Assembly: GCA_015689735.1 (NCBI GenBank)
Contig: WVSP01000003.1
Location: 372,001-436,000, forward strand
Direction of reading: 5' to 3'
DNA from: Rhodobacterales bacterium LSUCC0031
Lineage (GTDB): Bacteria > Pseudomonadota > Alphaproteobacteria > Rhodobacterales > Rhodobacteraceae
DNA length: 64,000 nt
Positions within the stretch are counted from its first letter, which is position 1. Every line of letters starts with the position of its first letter. The notes under the pieces were generated by a model. The model was given only the letters and a program-made list of their open reading frames with translations, did not search any database and was not told where the DNA came from. The translations under genes and the position numbers were made by a program. Shown here piece by piece: positions 25,404 through 34,065 of the stretch.

Positions 25404-26414
25404 TTAATCATAGCGCAGTTCGGTCGCCTTGCCGCGAAAGATCGTGTAGGCCAAGACCGAGTAGCCCGCGATGACCGGCACCACCACACAGGCGCCGACG
25501 AAGATGATGAAAAGGCTTTCAGGCGCCGAGGCGGCGGCGTAGATCGTCAGGCGCTCTGGTACGACATAGGGGTAAAAGCTATAGGCCATGCCGAGATAGG
25601 CCAGCGCGAAGAGCGCCGTCGCCACGGCGAAAGGCTGCCATGAGCGGCGATCATCGGCAAAGGGCATGACGCGCAGCATCCGCCACAGCCACATGATCAA
25701 CAGCCCCGACACGATCGGCAAAGGCGCAAGGTAGAGCACCTGCGGAAAGCTCAGCCATTTTTCGAAAAGCCGGGTCGAGACAAGTGGCGTGGCCAACGAC
25801 ACAGCGCCGATGCCAAGGATCACACCCCAAAGGCTTTCACGGCCCCAGCGTAGCGCCTTGGATTGCAGCGCACCCTCGGATTTGTGGATCAACCATGCAG
25901 CTCCGATGAAGCTATAGCCGACCGCCAAGAATACTGCAGTCAGCGCGGCAAAGGCATAGGTGGCCCATGTCTGTTCCAACCCCATGACATAAAGCCCCAG
26001 CATGAAGCCCTGCGCCAGCGCCGTCATGACAGAGCCCACAAAGAACAAGCGGTTCCAAAGCCGCTTGTGGCGATCGCGCGCCTTGGCGCGGAACTCGAAG
26101 GCCACGCCACGCAGGATCAGGCCGACCAGCATGACGAAGACGGGTAGGTAAAGGGCCGTCAAGATCATCCCATGTGCCTGTGGAAAGGCCACAAGCAAAA
26201 TCCCGACAGCCAAAACCAGCCAAGTTTCATTCGCATCCCAGAAGGGGCCGATCGCGCCGATCATCTTGTCTTGCTCTGCCTGCGTGGCCAGCGGAAACAA
26301 GATGCCCACGCCTAGATCAAAACCGTCGAGAACGACATAGACAAGGATGGAAAAACCCATGAGCGAGGCAAAGGCCCAAGGCAGCCAATCGGCGGGATTC
26401 GCGAAATCGGGCAT
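25404..26414 (-). CDS. cydB: cytochrome bd-type quinol oxidase subunit II (CydB/CioB)
   Basis: Membrane subunit of the bd-type terminal oxidase, about 336 residues with eight to nine helices. ILVYVVLDGFDLGVGILFPLA and GPFWDANETWLVLAVGILLVAFPQAHG are the conserved first and second helices, including the DGFDLG and WD-NETWLV motifs. ATG 26414 has GGAG about 9 nt upstream; GTG 26423 overlaps the cydA stop and is an alternative, translationally coupled start. No cydX-like small gene follows. It is the third gene of the regulator-cydA-cydB operon. Confidence 0.93.
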   Translation of the reverse strand: MPDFANPADWLPWAFASLMGFSILVYVVLDGFDLGVGILFPLATQAEQDKMIGAIGPFWDANETWLVLAVGILLVAFPQAHGMILTALYLPVFVMLVGLILRGVAFEFRAKARDRHKRLWNRLFFVGSVMTALAQGFMLGLYVMGLEQTWATYAFAALTAVFLAVGYSFIGAAWLIHKSEGALQSKALRWGRESLWGVILGIGAVSLATPLVSTRLFEKWLSFPQVLYLAPLPIVSGLLIMWLWRMLRVMPFADDRRSWQPFAVATALFALAYLGMAYSFYPYVVPERLTIYAAASAPESLFIIFVGACVVVPVIAGYSVLAYTIFRGKATELRYD

Positions 26415-26419
26415 TGGGA

Positions 26420-27856
26420 TCACTCCGCCGGGCTGAGGGCCAAAACACCGGCCTTGCCGGAGTGGCTCATATCGATGGCGCGCGCATCATCGCCTTTTGC
26501 CGCCTTGCGCGCGAGATAGGCGATGACGCCGATATAGGCGAACAAGAGTGCGGCGTAGATCGCGAGATAAGTGATCAGCGTGCCGAGAACCATCGGCGCT
26601 GGCACATCGGCCACTGCCATCTCGGTCGTCATGACACCTTGCACCAACCATGGTTGGCGGCCGATTTCGGTCGTGTACCAGCCCGCGAGCGTGGCAACCC
26701 ACCCTGAGAACGCCATCGGCACCAGCGCCCAAAGGATCGGTTTGGGCAGCCCCTCAACCGCGAGCCAGTGGCCGGTGACCTTCCCCTCATGCCGCGCACG
26801 GCGCAGCCACATGAACCAGATCGCAGCCCAACTCAGCACGAGCATCGCAAGGCCCGTGCCGACCATCACGCGAAAAGACCAGAAGACCGGGGCGACGGGC
26901 GGGTGCAGCACCGTGCCATCTTCGGCCACGAAATCGTTCAGCCCCTTGAGGACGCCATCCCACTTATGGGTCAGGATGAAGGAGGCAAGACCGGGGATTT
27001 CCACCGCCATATGGTTCGTGCGTGCCGCCTCATCGGGGATGCCGAACAAGACCAGCGGCGCACCGGCCTGTGTTTCCCACAAGCCCTCCATCGCCGCGAC
27101 CTTGGCGGGTTGGTATTCCTTCGTGTTGAGCCCGTGCAGATCACCCATGAAAATCTGAACTGGGATCAGGATTGCGCCGATTGACACACCCACCTTGAGC
27201 ATCGCCCGCACCGCGCGCGAGCGATCACCGATGAGCCAGCGAAAGGCCGACACGCCGGCAATCAGGAAGCCGACGGTCAGGAAACTGGCCAGCATCATAT
27301 GCGCGAAACGATAGGGCATGGATGGATTGAAGATGATCGCCCACCAATCCGTCGCATAGGCCACGCCATCGATCATCTCGAAGCCCTGCGGCGTGTGCAT
27401 CCATGAATTGAGCACGATGATCCAGAAGGCCGACATGCTGGTGCCGAAGGCGACCAGGAATGTCGCCAGCATATGCAGCCACCCCGGTACGCGGCTAAAA
27501 CCGAACAGCATGATCCCGATAAACACAGCCTCGAGGAAAAAGGCGGTCAAGACCTCATAGGCCAATAGTGGCCCCGCGATATTGCCCACCGTTTCCATGA
27601 AGCCCGGCCAATTGGTGCCGAACTGGAACGACATGGTGATGCCGGATACCACGCCCATGGCAAAGGACAGGGCGAAGATCTTTACCCAGAACCGATAGGC
27701 AGCCATCCATTTGTCATCTTGGGTCTGCCAATAGCGGACACGAAAGAAGAACAGGACCCAGCCCAAGGCAATGGTGATCGTGGGAAAAAGGATGTGGAAC
27801 GAGATATTGGCCGCGAACTGGATGCGGCTGAGGATCAAGGTGTCGAGCGCTTCCAT
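26420..27856 (-). CDS. cydA: cytochrome bd-type quinol oxidase subunit I (CydA/CioA)
   Basis: Haem-bearing subunit that oxidises quinol and reduces oxygen to water; 478 residues. Haem ligands are visible as His21 (ISFHILFP), a His/Met pair further on, and the Glu residues in LLAYEVLTAFFLEAVFIG. GRQPW marks the end of the quinol loop. The protein is short and lacks the long Q-loop insertion of Escherichia coli CydA, as in the cyanide-insensitive CioA branch. GGGAGGG precedes ATG 27856, 11 nt downstream of the regulator stop. CioAB-type oxidases support respiration under low oxygen, cyanide or redox stress. Confidence 0.94.
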   Translation of the reverse strand: MEALDTLILSRIQFAANISFHILFPTITIALGWVLFFFRVRYWQTQDDKWMAAYRFWVKIFALSFAMGVVSGITMSFQFGTNWPGFMETVGNIAGPLLAYEVLTAFFLEAVFIGIMLFGFSRVPGWLHMLATFLVAFGTSMSAFWIIVLNSWMHTPQGFEMIDGVAYATDWWAIIFNPSMPYRFAHMMLASFLTVGFLIAGVSAFRWLIGDRSRAVRAMLKVGVSIGAILIPVQIFMGDLHGLNTKEYQPAKVAAMEGLWETQAGAPLVLFGIPDEAARTNHMAVEIPGLASFILTHKWDGVLKGLNDFVAEDGTVLHPPVAPVFWSFRVMVGTGLAMLVLSWAAIWFMWLRRARHEGKVTGHWLAVEGLPKPILWALVPMAFSGWVATLAGWYTTEIGRQPWLVQGVMTTEMAVADVPAPMVLGTLITYLAIYAALLFAYIGVIAYLARKAAKGDDARAIDMSHSGKAGVLALSPAE

Positions 27857-27867
27857 GTTTCCCTCCC

Positions 27868-28419
27868 CTATTTGCGTTTCGTGAGCACCGGGAACATCCC
27901 CCCGGTCTTGTCGATCAGCCCGGCGATTCGGCTGCCCAGCGTCATCAGCTTGACCAGACGCTCGGTCTCGAGCTTTTCCATCTCGGCGTAAAAGCCGGTC
28001 ATCATCTCGATCAGCTCGCGCAATTCGGCGACCCGCGCCTCGGCGTAGTCATCACCGGCTGGCCCCTGCATCTCCAACTCGCGTAGCTTTGTCAGCGTTG
28101 GGTCGATCTCGCGCTTTTTGCGTTCGGATACCAACGTCCGTACGATCTCCCAAAGATCATCGGGGGTCGTGAAGTAATCGCGCCTGTCGCCCGGCACATG
28201 CTTGAGCCGAACAAGGTTCCAACTTTGCAGCTCCTTCAGGCCCATGGAGGTATTCGAGCGGCTGATCGCCAGCGCATCGGTGATGGTTTCGGCATTGAGC
28301 GGCTCTGACGAAATGAACAAGAGCGCATAAATCTGCCCGACCGTGCGATTGATACCCCAGCGGCTTCCCATTTCACCGAAATGCAGAACAAACTCTTGCT
28401 GGAGGGGCGTCAACGCCAT
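27868..28419 (-). CDS. GbsR/MarR-like transcriptional regulator of the oxidase operon
   Basis: DNA-binding protein of 183 residues. LTPLQQEFVLHFGEMGSRWGINRTVGQIYALLFISSEPLNAETITDALAISRSNTSMGLKELQSWNLVRLKHVPGDRRDYF is a winged helix of the GbsR type, followed by a coiled, charged dimerisation tail (ERKKREIDPTLTKLRELEMQ and onward). ATG 28419 is preferred since GGGA lies about 10 nt upstream; ATG 28434 is also in frame. It is the first gene of an operon with cydAB and has a perfect 20-bp palindrome immediately upstream, pointing to autoregulation and control of the oxidase. The inducer is not evident. Confidence 0.83.
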   Translation of the reverse strand: MALTPLQQEFVLHFGEMGSRWGINRTVGQIYALLFISSEPLNAETITDALAISRSNTSMGLKELQSWNLVRLKHVPGDRRDYFTTPDDLWEIVRTLVSERKKREIDPTLTKLRELEMQGPAGDDYAEARVAELRELIEMMTGFYAEMEKLETERLVKLMTLGSRIAGLIDKTGGMFPVLTKRK

Positions 28420-28443
28420 GTTTGCAAATCCCATTCGATAGTC

Positions 28444-28463
28444 ATTTCAGAAATTTCTGAAAT
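28444..28463. promoter_or_regulatory. perfect 20-bp palindrome, probable regulator operator
   Basis: ATTTCAGAAATTTCTGAAAT reads the same on both strands. It ends 10-25 nt before the possible start codons of the GbsR/MarR-like gene. Its size, symmetry and position fit a dimeric winged-helix repressor that blocks its own operon, which includes cydAB. Confidence 0.7.
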
Positions 28464-28524
28464 GTAAGTAAACGCATTTCTTGTCATGGCAACGACGGCA
28501 AGCTGCGACAGAATGGCCATCTTG

Positions 28525-28559
28525 GGCAAAAAAACCCCGCGCCGGTCAGACGCGGGGTT
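28525..28559 (-). terminator. strong rho-independent terminator without an assigned gene
   Basis: On the minus strand AACCCCGCG pairs with CGCGGGGTT around the loop TCTGACCGG, followed by seven T. No minus-strand gene ends just upstream; the nearest, rpsA, already has its own terminator about 150 nt earlier. It may end a small RNA or act as a safety stop in front of the regulator. Confidence 0.75.
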
Positions 28560-28703
28560 GAGGGTATCAGCGGCTACTCGCCGGGGACGATTGGGGGACA
28601 AGCCCGCTGCGCAGTCAGGCTGCGCGCAGCATGTGACACCAAGATGTCAGACATCATGCTCAGTCGGTTTATCCACAGAAAAACGGGGCGACGCCCTTTT
28701 CAT

Positions 28704-28736
28704 GAAAAAAGGCCCCGCCAAGTGCGGGGCCTTTTC
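28704..28736 (-). terminator. rho-independent terminator of rpsA
   Basis: On the minus strand GGCCCCGC pairs with GCGGGGCC around ACTTG and is followed by six T. It starts 28 nt after the rpsA stop. Confidence 0.9.
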
Positions 28737-28763
28737 CTTGTCCATGGACCAAAGCCAGGCCGA

Positions 28764-30443
28764 TCACTCGTCGCGCTTGAGCGCAGCACCCAAGATATCG
28801 CCCAGCGATGCGCCCGAATCAGACGAGCCATACTGTTCAACGGCTTCTTTCTCTTCGGCGATCTCACGCGCTTTGATCGACAGGCCCAGACGACGGGTCT
28901 TGGGGTCGATATTGGTCACGCGCACATCGATCTTGTCACCGATCTGGAAGCGCTCGGGGCGCTGCTCGGCACGGTCACGGCTCAGGTCAGAGCGGCGGAT
29001 GAAGGATTTCATACCTTCGTATTCCACCTCGACGCCACCATCTTCGATTGCCGTGACAGCGACGGTGATGATCGAACCACGCTTCACGCCACCGATCGCT
29101 TCGGCGAAGGGGTCACCTTCGACACCCTTGATCGAAAGCGAGATCCGCTCTTTCTCGGTATCGACTTCGGTGACGACGGCCTTGACCATGTCGCCCTTGC
29201 GGTAGTCGTTGATCACATCCTCGCCGCGCCCTTCCCATGTCAGGTCGGACAGGTGGACCATGCCATCGATATCGCCGGGCAGGCCGATGAACAGACCGAA
29301 CTCGGTGATGTTCTTGACCTCACCCTCGACGGGCGTGCCGACGGGGTGGGTTTCTTCGAACACTTCCCATGGGTTGCGCATGGTTTGCTTGAGGCCGAGC
29401 GAGACACGGCGCTTGGCGCTGTCGATCTCGAGCACCATGACCTCGACCTCTTGGCTGGTCGAGACGATCTTGCCGGGATGCACGTTCTTCTTGGTCCAGG
29501 ACATTTCCGAGACATGGACCAGACCTTCGACACCGGGTTCCAGCTCCACGAAGGCGCCGTAATCGGTGATGTTGGTGACGCGGCCAGTATGGACCGACTC
29601 GAGCGGATAGGCCTTTTCGACCGCATCCCAAGGATCGTCTTGCAGCTGCTTCATGCCAAGGCTGATGCGATGCGTGTCCTTGTTGACCTTGATCACCTGA
29701 ACCTTGACGGTTTCTCCGATGGTCAGCACCTCCTTGGGGTCGTTGACGCGACGCCAGGCCATGTCGGTGACGTGCAGAAGGCCATCAACACCGCCCAGAT
29801 CGACGAAGGCGCCGTATTCGGTGATGTTCTTGACCACACCATCGACGATATCGCCTTCGTTCAGCTTGCCGATCACCTCGGCGCGCTGTTCGGCGCGGCT
29901 TTCCTCAAGGATTGCGCGGCGCGAAACGACGATATTGCCACGGCGGCGATCCATCTTGAGGATCTGGAAGGGCTGCTTGAGACCCATGAGCGGGCCTGCA
30001 TCGCGCACAGGGCGCACATCGACCTGAGAGCCAGGCAAGAAGGCCACGGCACCGCCCAAGTCGACGGTAAAGCCGCCCTTAACCCGGCCAAAGATTGCGC
30101 CATCAACACGCTCTTCGGCGGCATAGGCTTTTTCAAGACGATCCCAAGCGGCTTCGCGACGTGCCATTTCACGGCTGATCACAGCTTCGCCGCGTGCATT
30201 CTCGACGTTGCGCAAGAAGACCTCGACCTCGTCGCCCACGGCGATTTCAGGAGGTTCCCCGGGATTTGCGAATTCTTTCAGATCGATCCGGCCTTCCATC
30301 TTGTAGCCGACATCGATGATGGCCTGGCCCGCTTCGATCGCGATGACCTTGCCACGCACAACACTGCCCTCTGCGGGGGTGTCAATTTCGAAGCTTTCGT
30401 TCAGGAGGGCTTCGAATTCCTCCATCGTGGTTTTAGCGCACAT
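28764..30443 (-). CDS. rpsA: 30S ribosomal protein S1
   Basis: Binds mRNA upstream of start codons and delivers it to the small subunit; 559 residues. The start CAKTTMEEFEALLNESFEI is typical of Rhodobacterales S1. Six S1-type OB domains can be followed by their repeated G-x(F/Y)-G-A-F-V-D-L-x(8)LVHVSD motifs, for example ITEYGAFVDLGGVDGLLHVTDM and ITDYGAFVELEPGVEGLVHVSEM. The C-terminal tail is Glu/Ser-rich. It lies 232 nt downstream of cmk on the same strand, the usual cmk-rpsA neighbourhood. Confidence 0.97.
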   Translation of the reverse strand: MCAKTTMEEFEALLNESFEIDTPAEGSVVRGKVIAIEAGQAIIDVGYKMEGRIDLKEFANPGEPPEIAVGDEVEVFLRNVENARGEAVISREMARREAAWDRLEKAYAAEERVDGAIFGRVKGGFTVDLGGAVAFLPGSQVDVRPVRDAGPLMGLKQPFQILKMDRRRGNIVVSRRAILEESRAEQRAEVIGKLNEGDIVDGVVKNITEYGAFVDLGGVDGLLHVTDMAWRRVNDPKEVLTIGETVKVQVIKVNKDTHRISLGMKQLQDDPWDAVEKAYPLESVHTGRVTNITDYGAFVELEPGVEGLVHVSEMSWTKKNVHPGKIVSTSQEVEVMVLEIDSAKRRVSLGLKQTMRNPWEVFEETHPVGTPVEGEVKNITEFGLFIGLPGDIDGMVHLSDLTWEGRGEDVINDYRKGDMVKAVVTEVDTEKERISLSIKGVEGDPFAEAIGGVKRGSIITVAVTAIEDGGVEVEYEGMKSFIRRSDLSRDRAEQRPERFQIGDKIDVRVTNIDPKTRRLGLSIKAREIAEEKEAVEQYGSSDSGASLGDILGAALKRDE

Positions 30444-30675
30444 GCGGTTTCAGTTTCCTTTTCGGTGCTTTTCTGGCCGCGCGGTTGTCTCCGCCGGTCT
30501 TGGAGTGATCGTTGGTCTGGCGACCTGGAAAACAAAGAGGGCCGGTTACCCGACCCTGCCCGATCTCATGTTTTCCAGCGTTGACCGCCATGTTGACAAG
30601 CGGCCCTATACTCGCCACGCGCCCTTGGCGCAAGTCCCTGTGGCCCATGGCGTCATGGCCTTGGGGATATGCCAC

Positions 30676-31320
30676 TCAGCGACGCGTAGCCACCACCCTG
30701 ATCGCCGCAGCGACGGCCTCATCGACGGCCATGGCGCTGGTATCCAGTAACACGGCATCATCGGCGGCAGCCATCGGCGCAGCCGCGCGCCCGCCATCGC
30801 GGGCATCGCGCGCGCGCACATCGGCCAGCACGGTGTCATAGTCGGTGTCAAAGCCGCCCGCGCGCAATTCCTTTAAGCGTCTTTCGGCGCGCACCTCGGG
30901 GCTGGCGGTTACAAACAGCTTCACCTCCGCATCGGGGCAAATCACCGTGCCGATATCGCGCCCGTCAAGCACCGCTCCCCCTGTTCGCCGTGCGAATGCG
31001 CGCTGGAAATCGACAAGCGCCGCGCGCACAGCGGGGATCACCGCCACCTTGCTCGCGGCCTCGGCAATTGCGGCGCTGCGCAAGCTGCCGGGATCGGCAA
31101 GATCGGATGGCGAAAGGGCTTGCGCCGCGACGACGGGATCAATCCCTGCAAGCACTTGCCGCCCCACCGCACGATACAAAAGCCCGGTGTCGAGATGCGC
31201 AAAGCCGAAATGGGCTGCAACCGCACGGCTGATCGTGCCTTTGCCTGCCGCCGCTGGCCCGTCTATGGCAACCGTAAAGCCGTCTTGTACAATCTCGGAC
31301 ACCGAACCCCGCCCCACCAT
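30676..31320 (-). CDS. cmk: cytidylate kinase
   Basis: Phosphorylates CMP/dCMP to the diphosphate; about 214 residues. The P-loop is [19 protein letters not shown] near residues 17-30, [13 protein letters not shown] is the CMP-binding segment, and [31 protein letters not shown] contains the Asp-Gly-Arg-Asp motif and lid arginines. ATG 31320 directly follows the repeat element at 31321, whose GAAGAAG end may serve as ribosome site; a GTG at 31302 is a possible shorter start. aroA lies upstream on the same strand. Confidence 0.95.
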   Translation of the reverse strand: MVGRGSVSEIVQDGFTVAIDGPAAAGKGTISRAVAAHFGFAHLDTGLLYRAVGRQVLAGIDPVVAAQALSPSDLADPGSLRSAAIAEAASKVAVIPAVRAALVDFQRAFARRTGGAVLDGRDIGTVICPDAEVKLFVTASPEVRAERRLKELRAGGFDTDYDTVLADVRARDARDGGRAAAPMAAADDAVLLDTSAMAVDEAVAAAIRVVATRR

Positions 31321-31380
31321 CTTCTTCGTTTCACAAATATCCCGGGGGAGTCCCGGAACGGGACGGGGGCAGCGCCCCCA
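31321..31380 (-). repeat. dispersed intergenic hairpin repeat, copy 2
   Basis: Plus-strand CTTCTTCGTTTCACAAATAT, then CCCGGGGGAG, then TCCCG-GAA-CGGGA and GGGGGC-AGC-GCCCCC. The first 30 nt match copy 1 (22547) except for one base, while the inner hairpin differs in sequence but keeps its pairing. It lies between aroA and cmk and touches the cmk start codon, so its GAAGAAG (minus strand) may help translation. Confidence 0.8.
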
Positions 31381-31398
31381 CCCTGTCGAGGCGCTGTC

Positions 31399-32742
31399 TT
31401 ATCGCACGAGCATCGCACCAAGGCGGCGCATCAGCGGCTCGAAGATCGGGAAGGATGTCGCGATCGGCCCCGCATCATCGACAGTGATCGGCTGGCCCGA
31501 TGCCATCCCGGCACAAAGAAACGACATCGCGATCCGGTGATCGAGATGGGTGGCGACCGTCACGCCCCCCGGCACGGCACCTGCCCCCCGGCCATGTACG
31601 ATCCACCAATCCGGCCCATCCTCGACCGTGACGCCGGCCGCGCGCAGACCATCGGCCATCGCCGCGATGCGGTCGCTTTCCTTGACCCGCAATTCCTTGA
31701 CCCCGCGCATCACGGTCTGGCCGGTCGCATTAGCGGCAACCACCGACAGGATCGGGTACTCATCGATCATGCTGGCCGCGCGTTCGGGCGGCACCTCGAC
31801 ACCGCGCATGTCGGGCGAATAGCGCGCGCGCAAATCGGCGACCGGCTCGCCACCTTCCTCGCGCAGGTTCTCATAGGTCAGATCGGCCCCCATCTCGCGT
31901 AGCGTCTCGAAGAGCCCCGCGCGGGTGGGGTTCAGCCCGATATTCGGCACCAGCACATCCGAGCCTTCGACGATCAACGCCGCGCAGACCGGGAAGGCCG
32001 CGGAGCTGGGATCGCGCGGCACGACAATGGTCTGGGGTTTCAACTCGGGCTGGCCGGTCAGGGTGATGACCCGGCCCTCCGGCGTGATCTCGGTCGTGAT
32101 CTCGGCGCCAAAACCCGCCAGCATCCGCTCGGTATGATCGCGCGTGGCCTCGGCCTCGATCACCACGGTCTGGCCGGGCGCGTTGAGCCCCGCCAAAAGC
32201 ACCGCGGATTTCACCTGCGCCGATGGCACGGGCGTGGCGTAGCGGACCGGCAAGGGGTTCGCCGCCCCGGTGATCGTCATCGGCAACCGCCCGCCCTTGC
32301 GCCCGACAGCGCTGGCCCCGAAAAGCGCCAAGGGGTCGGTCACCCGCGCCATCGGCCGCGAACGCAAGGACGCATCGCCGGTAAAGGTCGCACTGATCGG
32401 CGTCGTGGCCATCGTTCCCATGATCAGGCGCACGCCGGTGCCGGAATTGCCGCAATCGATCACATCCTCGGGTTCGGAAAAACCGCCCACCCCCACCCCA
32501 TGCACATGCCAAACGCCATCATCATCACGGCTGACCTCGGCCCCGAAAGCGCGCATCGCACGGGCCGTATCGAGCACGTCTTGCCCTTCGAGCAGACCGG
32601 TGATCACCGTCTCGCCCACTGACATCGCGCCAAGGATCAGGGAGCGATGCGAGATCGACTTGTCACCTGGCACATCGGCCACACCCGTCAGGGCGCCGCC
32701 CCGCTGCGCGGTCATCGGAACGGGTTCACCATGGCCCGACAT
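31399..32742 (-). CDS. aroA: 3-phosphoshikimate 1-carboxyvinyltransferase (EPSP synthase)
   Basis: Sixth step of the shikimate pathway; 447 residues. [43 protein letters not shown] is the N-terminal signature with the Lys that binds both substrates. [14 protein letters not shown] and [16 protein letters not shown] are further substrate-binding loops, and [17 protein letters not shown] is the second PROSITE motif. Wording such as [10 protein letters not shown] is typical of the class II (glyphosate-insensitive) branch found in alphaproteobacteria. ATG 32742 has AAGGAG 8 nt upstream. cmk and rpsA follow. Confidence 0.96.
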   Translation of the reverse strand: MSGHGEPVPMTAQRGGALTGVADVPGDKSISHRSLILGAMSVGETVITGLLEGQDVLDTARAMRAFGAEVSRDDDGVWHVHGVGVGGFSEPEDVIDCGNSGTGVRLIMGTMATTPISATFTGDASLRSRPMARVTDPLALFGASAVGRKGGRLPMTITGAANPLPVRYATPVPSAQVKSAVLLAGLNAPGQTVVIEAEATRDHTERMLAGFGAEITTEITPEGRVITLTGQPELKPQTIVVPRDPSSAAFPVCAALIVEGSDVLVPNIGLNPTRAGLFETLREMGADLTYENLREEGGEPVADLRARYSPDMRGVEVPPERAASMIDEYPILSVVAANATGQTVMRGVKELRVKESDRIAAMADGLRAAGVTVEDGPDWWIVHGRGAGAVPGGVTVATHLDHRIAMSFLCAGMASGQPITVDDAGPIATSFPIFEPLMRRLGAMLVR

Positions 32743-32887
32743 GCTGCTCACTCCTTGCTGTCTGTCCTGCGCGTGATAGCCAAGCGGCGGAGGGGCGTAA
32801 ACTCCCCCTGAGCAATGTGACGGTCGCGCCGCCCGCGGCACATGCGTAGCGCATCCTTTGATTTTCTCTCAACACAAGGGGCGGTGC

Positions 32888-32902
32888 TTAACCAATTCTT
32901 AA
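32888..32902 (+). promoter_or_regulatory. CtrA-type binding site TTAA-N7-TTAA
   Basis: TTAACCAATTCTTAACC at 32888-32904 matches the CtrA consensus TTAA-N7-TTAAC exactly. It lies about 93 nt before the TTG start proposed for the Hint protein, a plausible promoter position. If the longer ATG-initiated form were real the box would lie inside the gene. Confidence 0.6.
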
Positions 32903-32994
32903 CCAAGCCTCTCCAAATTCAAGGCGCGCAAGGCGTCCGGGGTGGGGCGTGGGCCAAGGCGCCAGTCACTGTTTGCGAGTATGCGAGGCGCAAT

Positions 32995-33966
32995 TTGGCC
33001 GATTTCAGCTACAACAGGCTTGTTCTTTTGCAGGGCAGCGTCGGCTCCAGCATCTCCGGACCGAACTTCCAATGGACCCAAAAACTTGACTGGACAAACG
33101 CGGGCATCGTGACCGATGCGGCCGGTGCGGGGTCAGGTGCATTGACCACGGATGACAGTTTTTCCGGCGGCAACGCGGGATTCCCGAATATCACGGGCGG
33201 GGTCTATACCGGCCTTTATATTCCGATCAGCTTCGAAGGGACGACGTACAACCTCGGTGTATTCACGACCAACCATAGCACCTTCAACTATTGCATCCCC
33301 TATGACACCACCCTTCTACCGTTCAATTTGTTTTCTTTGTTTCCAACATCAGGAAATGGGTCGACATCGGTACATGCGCCGAACCTTTCCAATGCCGCCA
33401 ATTGCTTCCTGACCGGCACGCGCATCGCCACGCCGGATGGTCCGCGCGCCATCGAAACGATGAAGCCCGATGAACATGTTCTAACCGCCGATGGTCGCGC
33501 GATCCCGGTCGTCTGGGTTTGGCGGCAGGCGGTCGTGCCGCTTTTCGGCCTGACCGAGGCCCTGACCCCGATCCTGATCGCCGCCGGGGCCATTGGGCCG
33601 GGGCGGCCCGCGCGTGATCTGGTCGTCACCGCCGATCACGCCCTCGCGCTCGAGGGCGTCTTGATCAATGCGGGCGCCTTGGTCAATGGCATGACAATCC
33701 GGCCCCTGCCCGCTGCACAGATGCCCCAGCGGCTCGTCTATTGGCACCTCGAGACCCATTCGCACGAGATCTTGCTGGCCGAGGATTGCCCGACCGAAAG
33801 CTACATCCCCTATGCGTCGCGCAGCGTTTTCGACAATCATGACGCCTATCTCGCCCGGCATGGCCGCGACCGCCCGATCGCTGAAATGCCGCTGCCACGC
33901 ATCAGCGCCGCGCGCATGGTGCCGCCGATCCTGCGCAACCGGCTCTCGCAGCGTTGCATGGCCTGA
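32995..33966 (+). CDS. Hint-domain (hedgehog/intein fold) protein
   Basis: About 323 residues if begun at TTG 32995 (GAGG 6 nt upstream), with ADFSYNRLVLLQGSVGSSISGPNFQW as N-terminus, the style of such Rhodobacterales proteins. An ATG at 32842 would add 51 residues of unlikely composition. An N-terminal domain of about 136 residues, rich in Gly/Thr/Asn, precedes the Hint core. That core starts at Cys137 (NCFLTGTRIATPDGPRAIETM) and has the block-B motif T-A-D-H with His215. By analogy with hedgehog, the Asn-Cys bond could undergo N-S shift and cleavage or ligation. Secretion route and target are unknown; a CtrA box lies upstream. Confidence 0.82.
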   Translation: MADFSYNRLVLLQGSVGSSISGPNFQWTQKLDWTNAGIVTDAAGAGSGALTTDDSFSGGNAGFPNITGGVYTGLYIPISFEGTTYNLGVFTTNHSTFNYCIPYDTTLLPFNLFSLFPTSGNGSTSVHAPNLSNAANCFLTGTRIATPDGPRAIETMKPDEHVLTADGRAIPVVWVWRQAVVPLFGLTEALTPILIAAGAIGPGRPARDLVVTADHALALEGVLINAGALVNGMTIRPLPAAQMPQRLVYWHLETHSHEILLAEDCPTESYIPYASRSVFDNHDAYLARHGRDRPIAEMPLPRISAARMVPPILRNRLSQRCMA

Positions 33967-34065
33967 TTGGGGCTTTACAAAAGCGCGATCCTGCCCTATC
34001 CGCGCAGCCTTCAACCGGGGCCCGACACCCTTGGAGGCGGCCCCTCTATTTGATGGAGAATAGCA

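Larger units (their letters stand above)
28435..28763. other. 329-nt intergenic region between the oxidase regulator and rpsA
   Basis: No protein gene is supported here. From left to right it holds the regulator's palindromic operator, a strong minus-strand terminator at 28525-28559, a hairpin at 28606-28630 (GCTGCGC/GCGCAGC), a 13-bp inverted repeat at 28643-28655 (GATGTC-A-GACATC), a weak terminator-like hairpin near 28683-28694 and the rpsA terminator at 28705-28731. Confidence 0.5.

Noticed and set aside
28644-30584. 646-residue open frame antisense to rpsA
   Set aside because: The repeated look (FGDVLDHTIDD, VGDVGDAA) only mirrors the six repeated S1 domains on the other strand.
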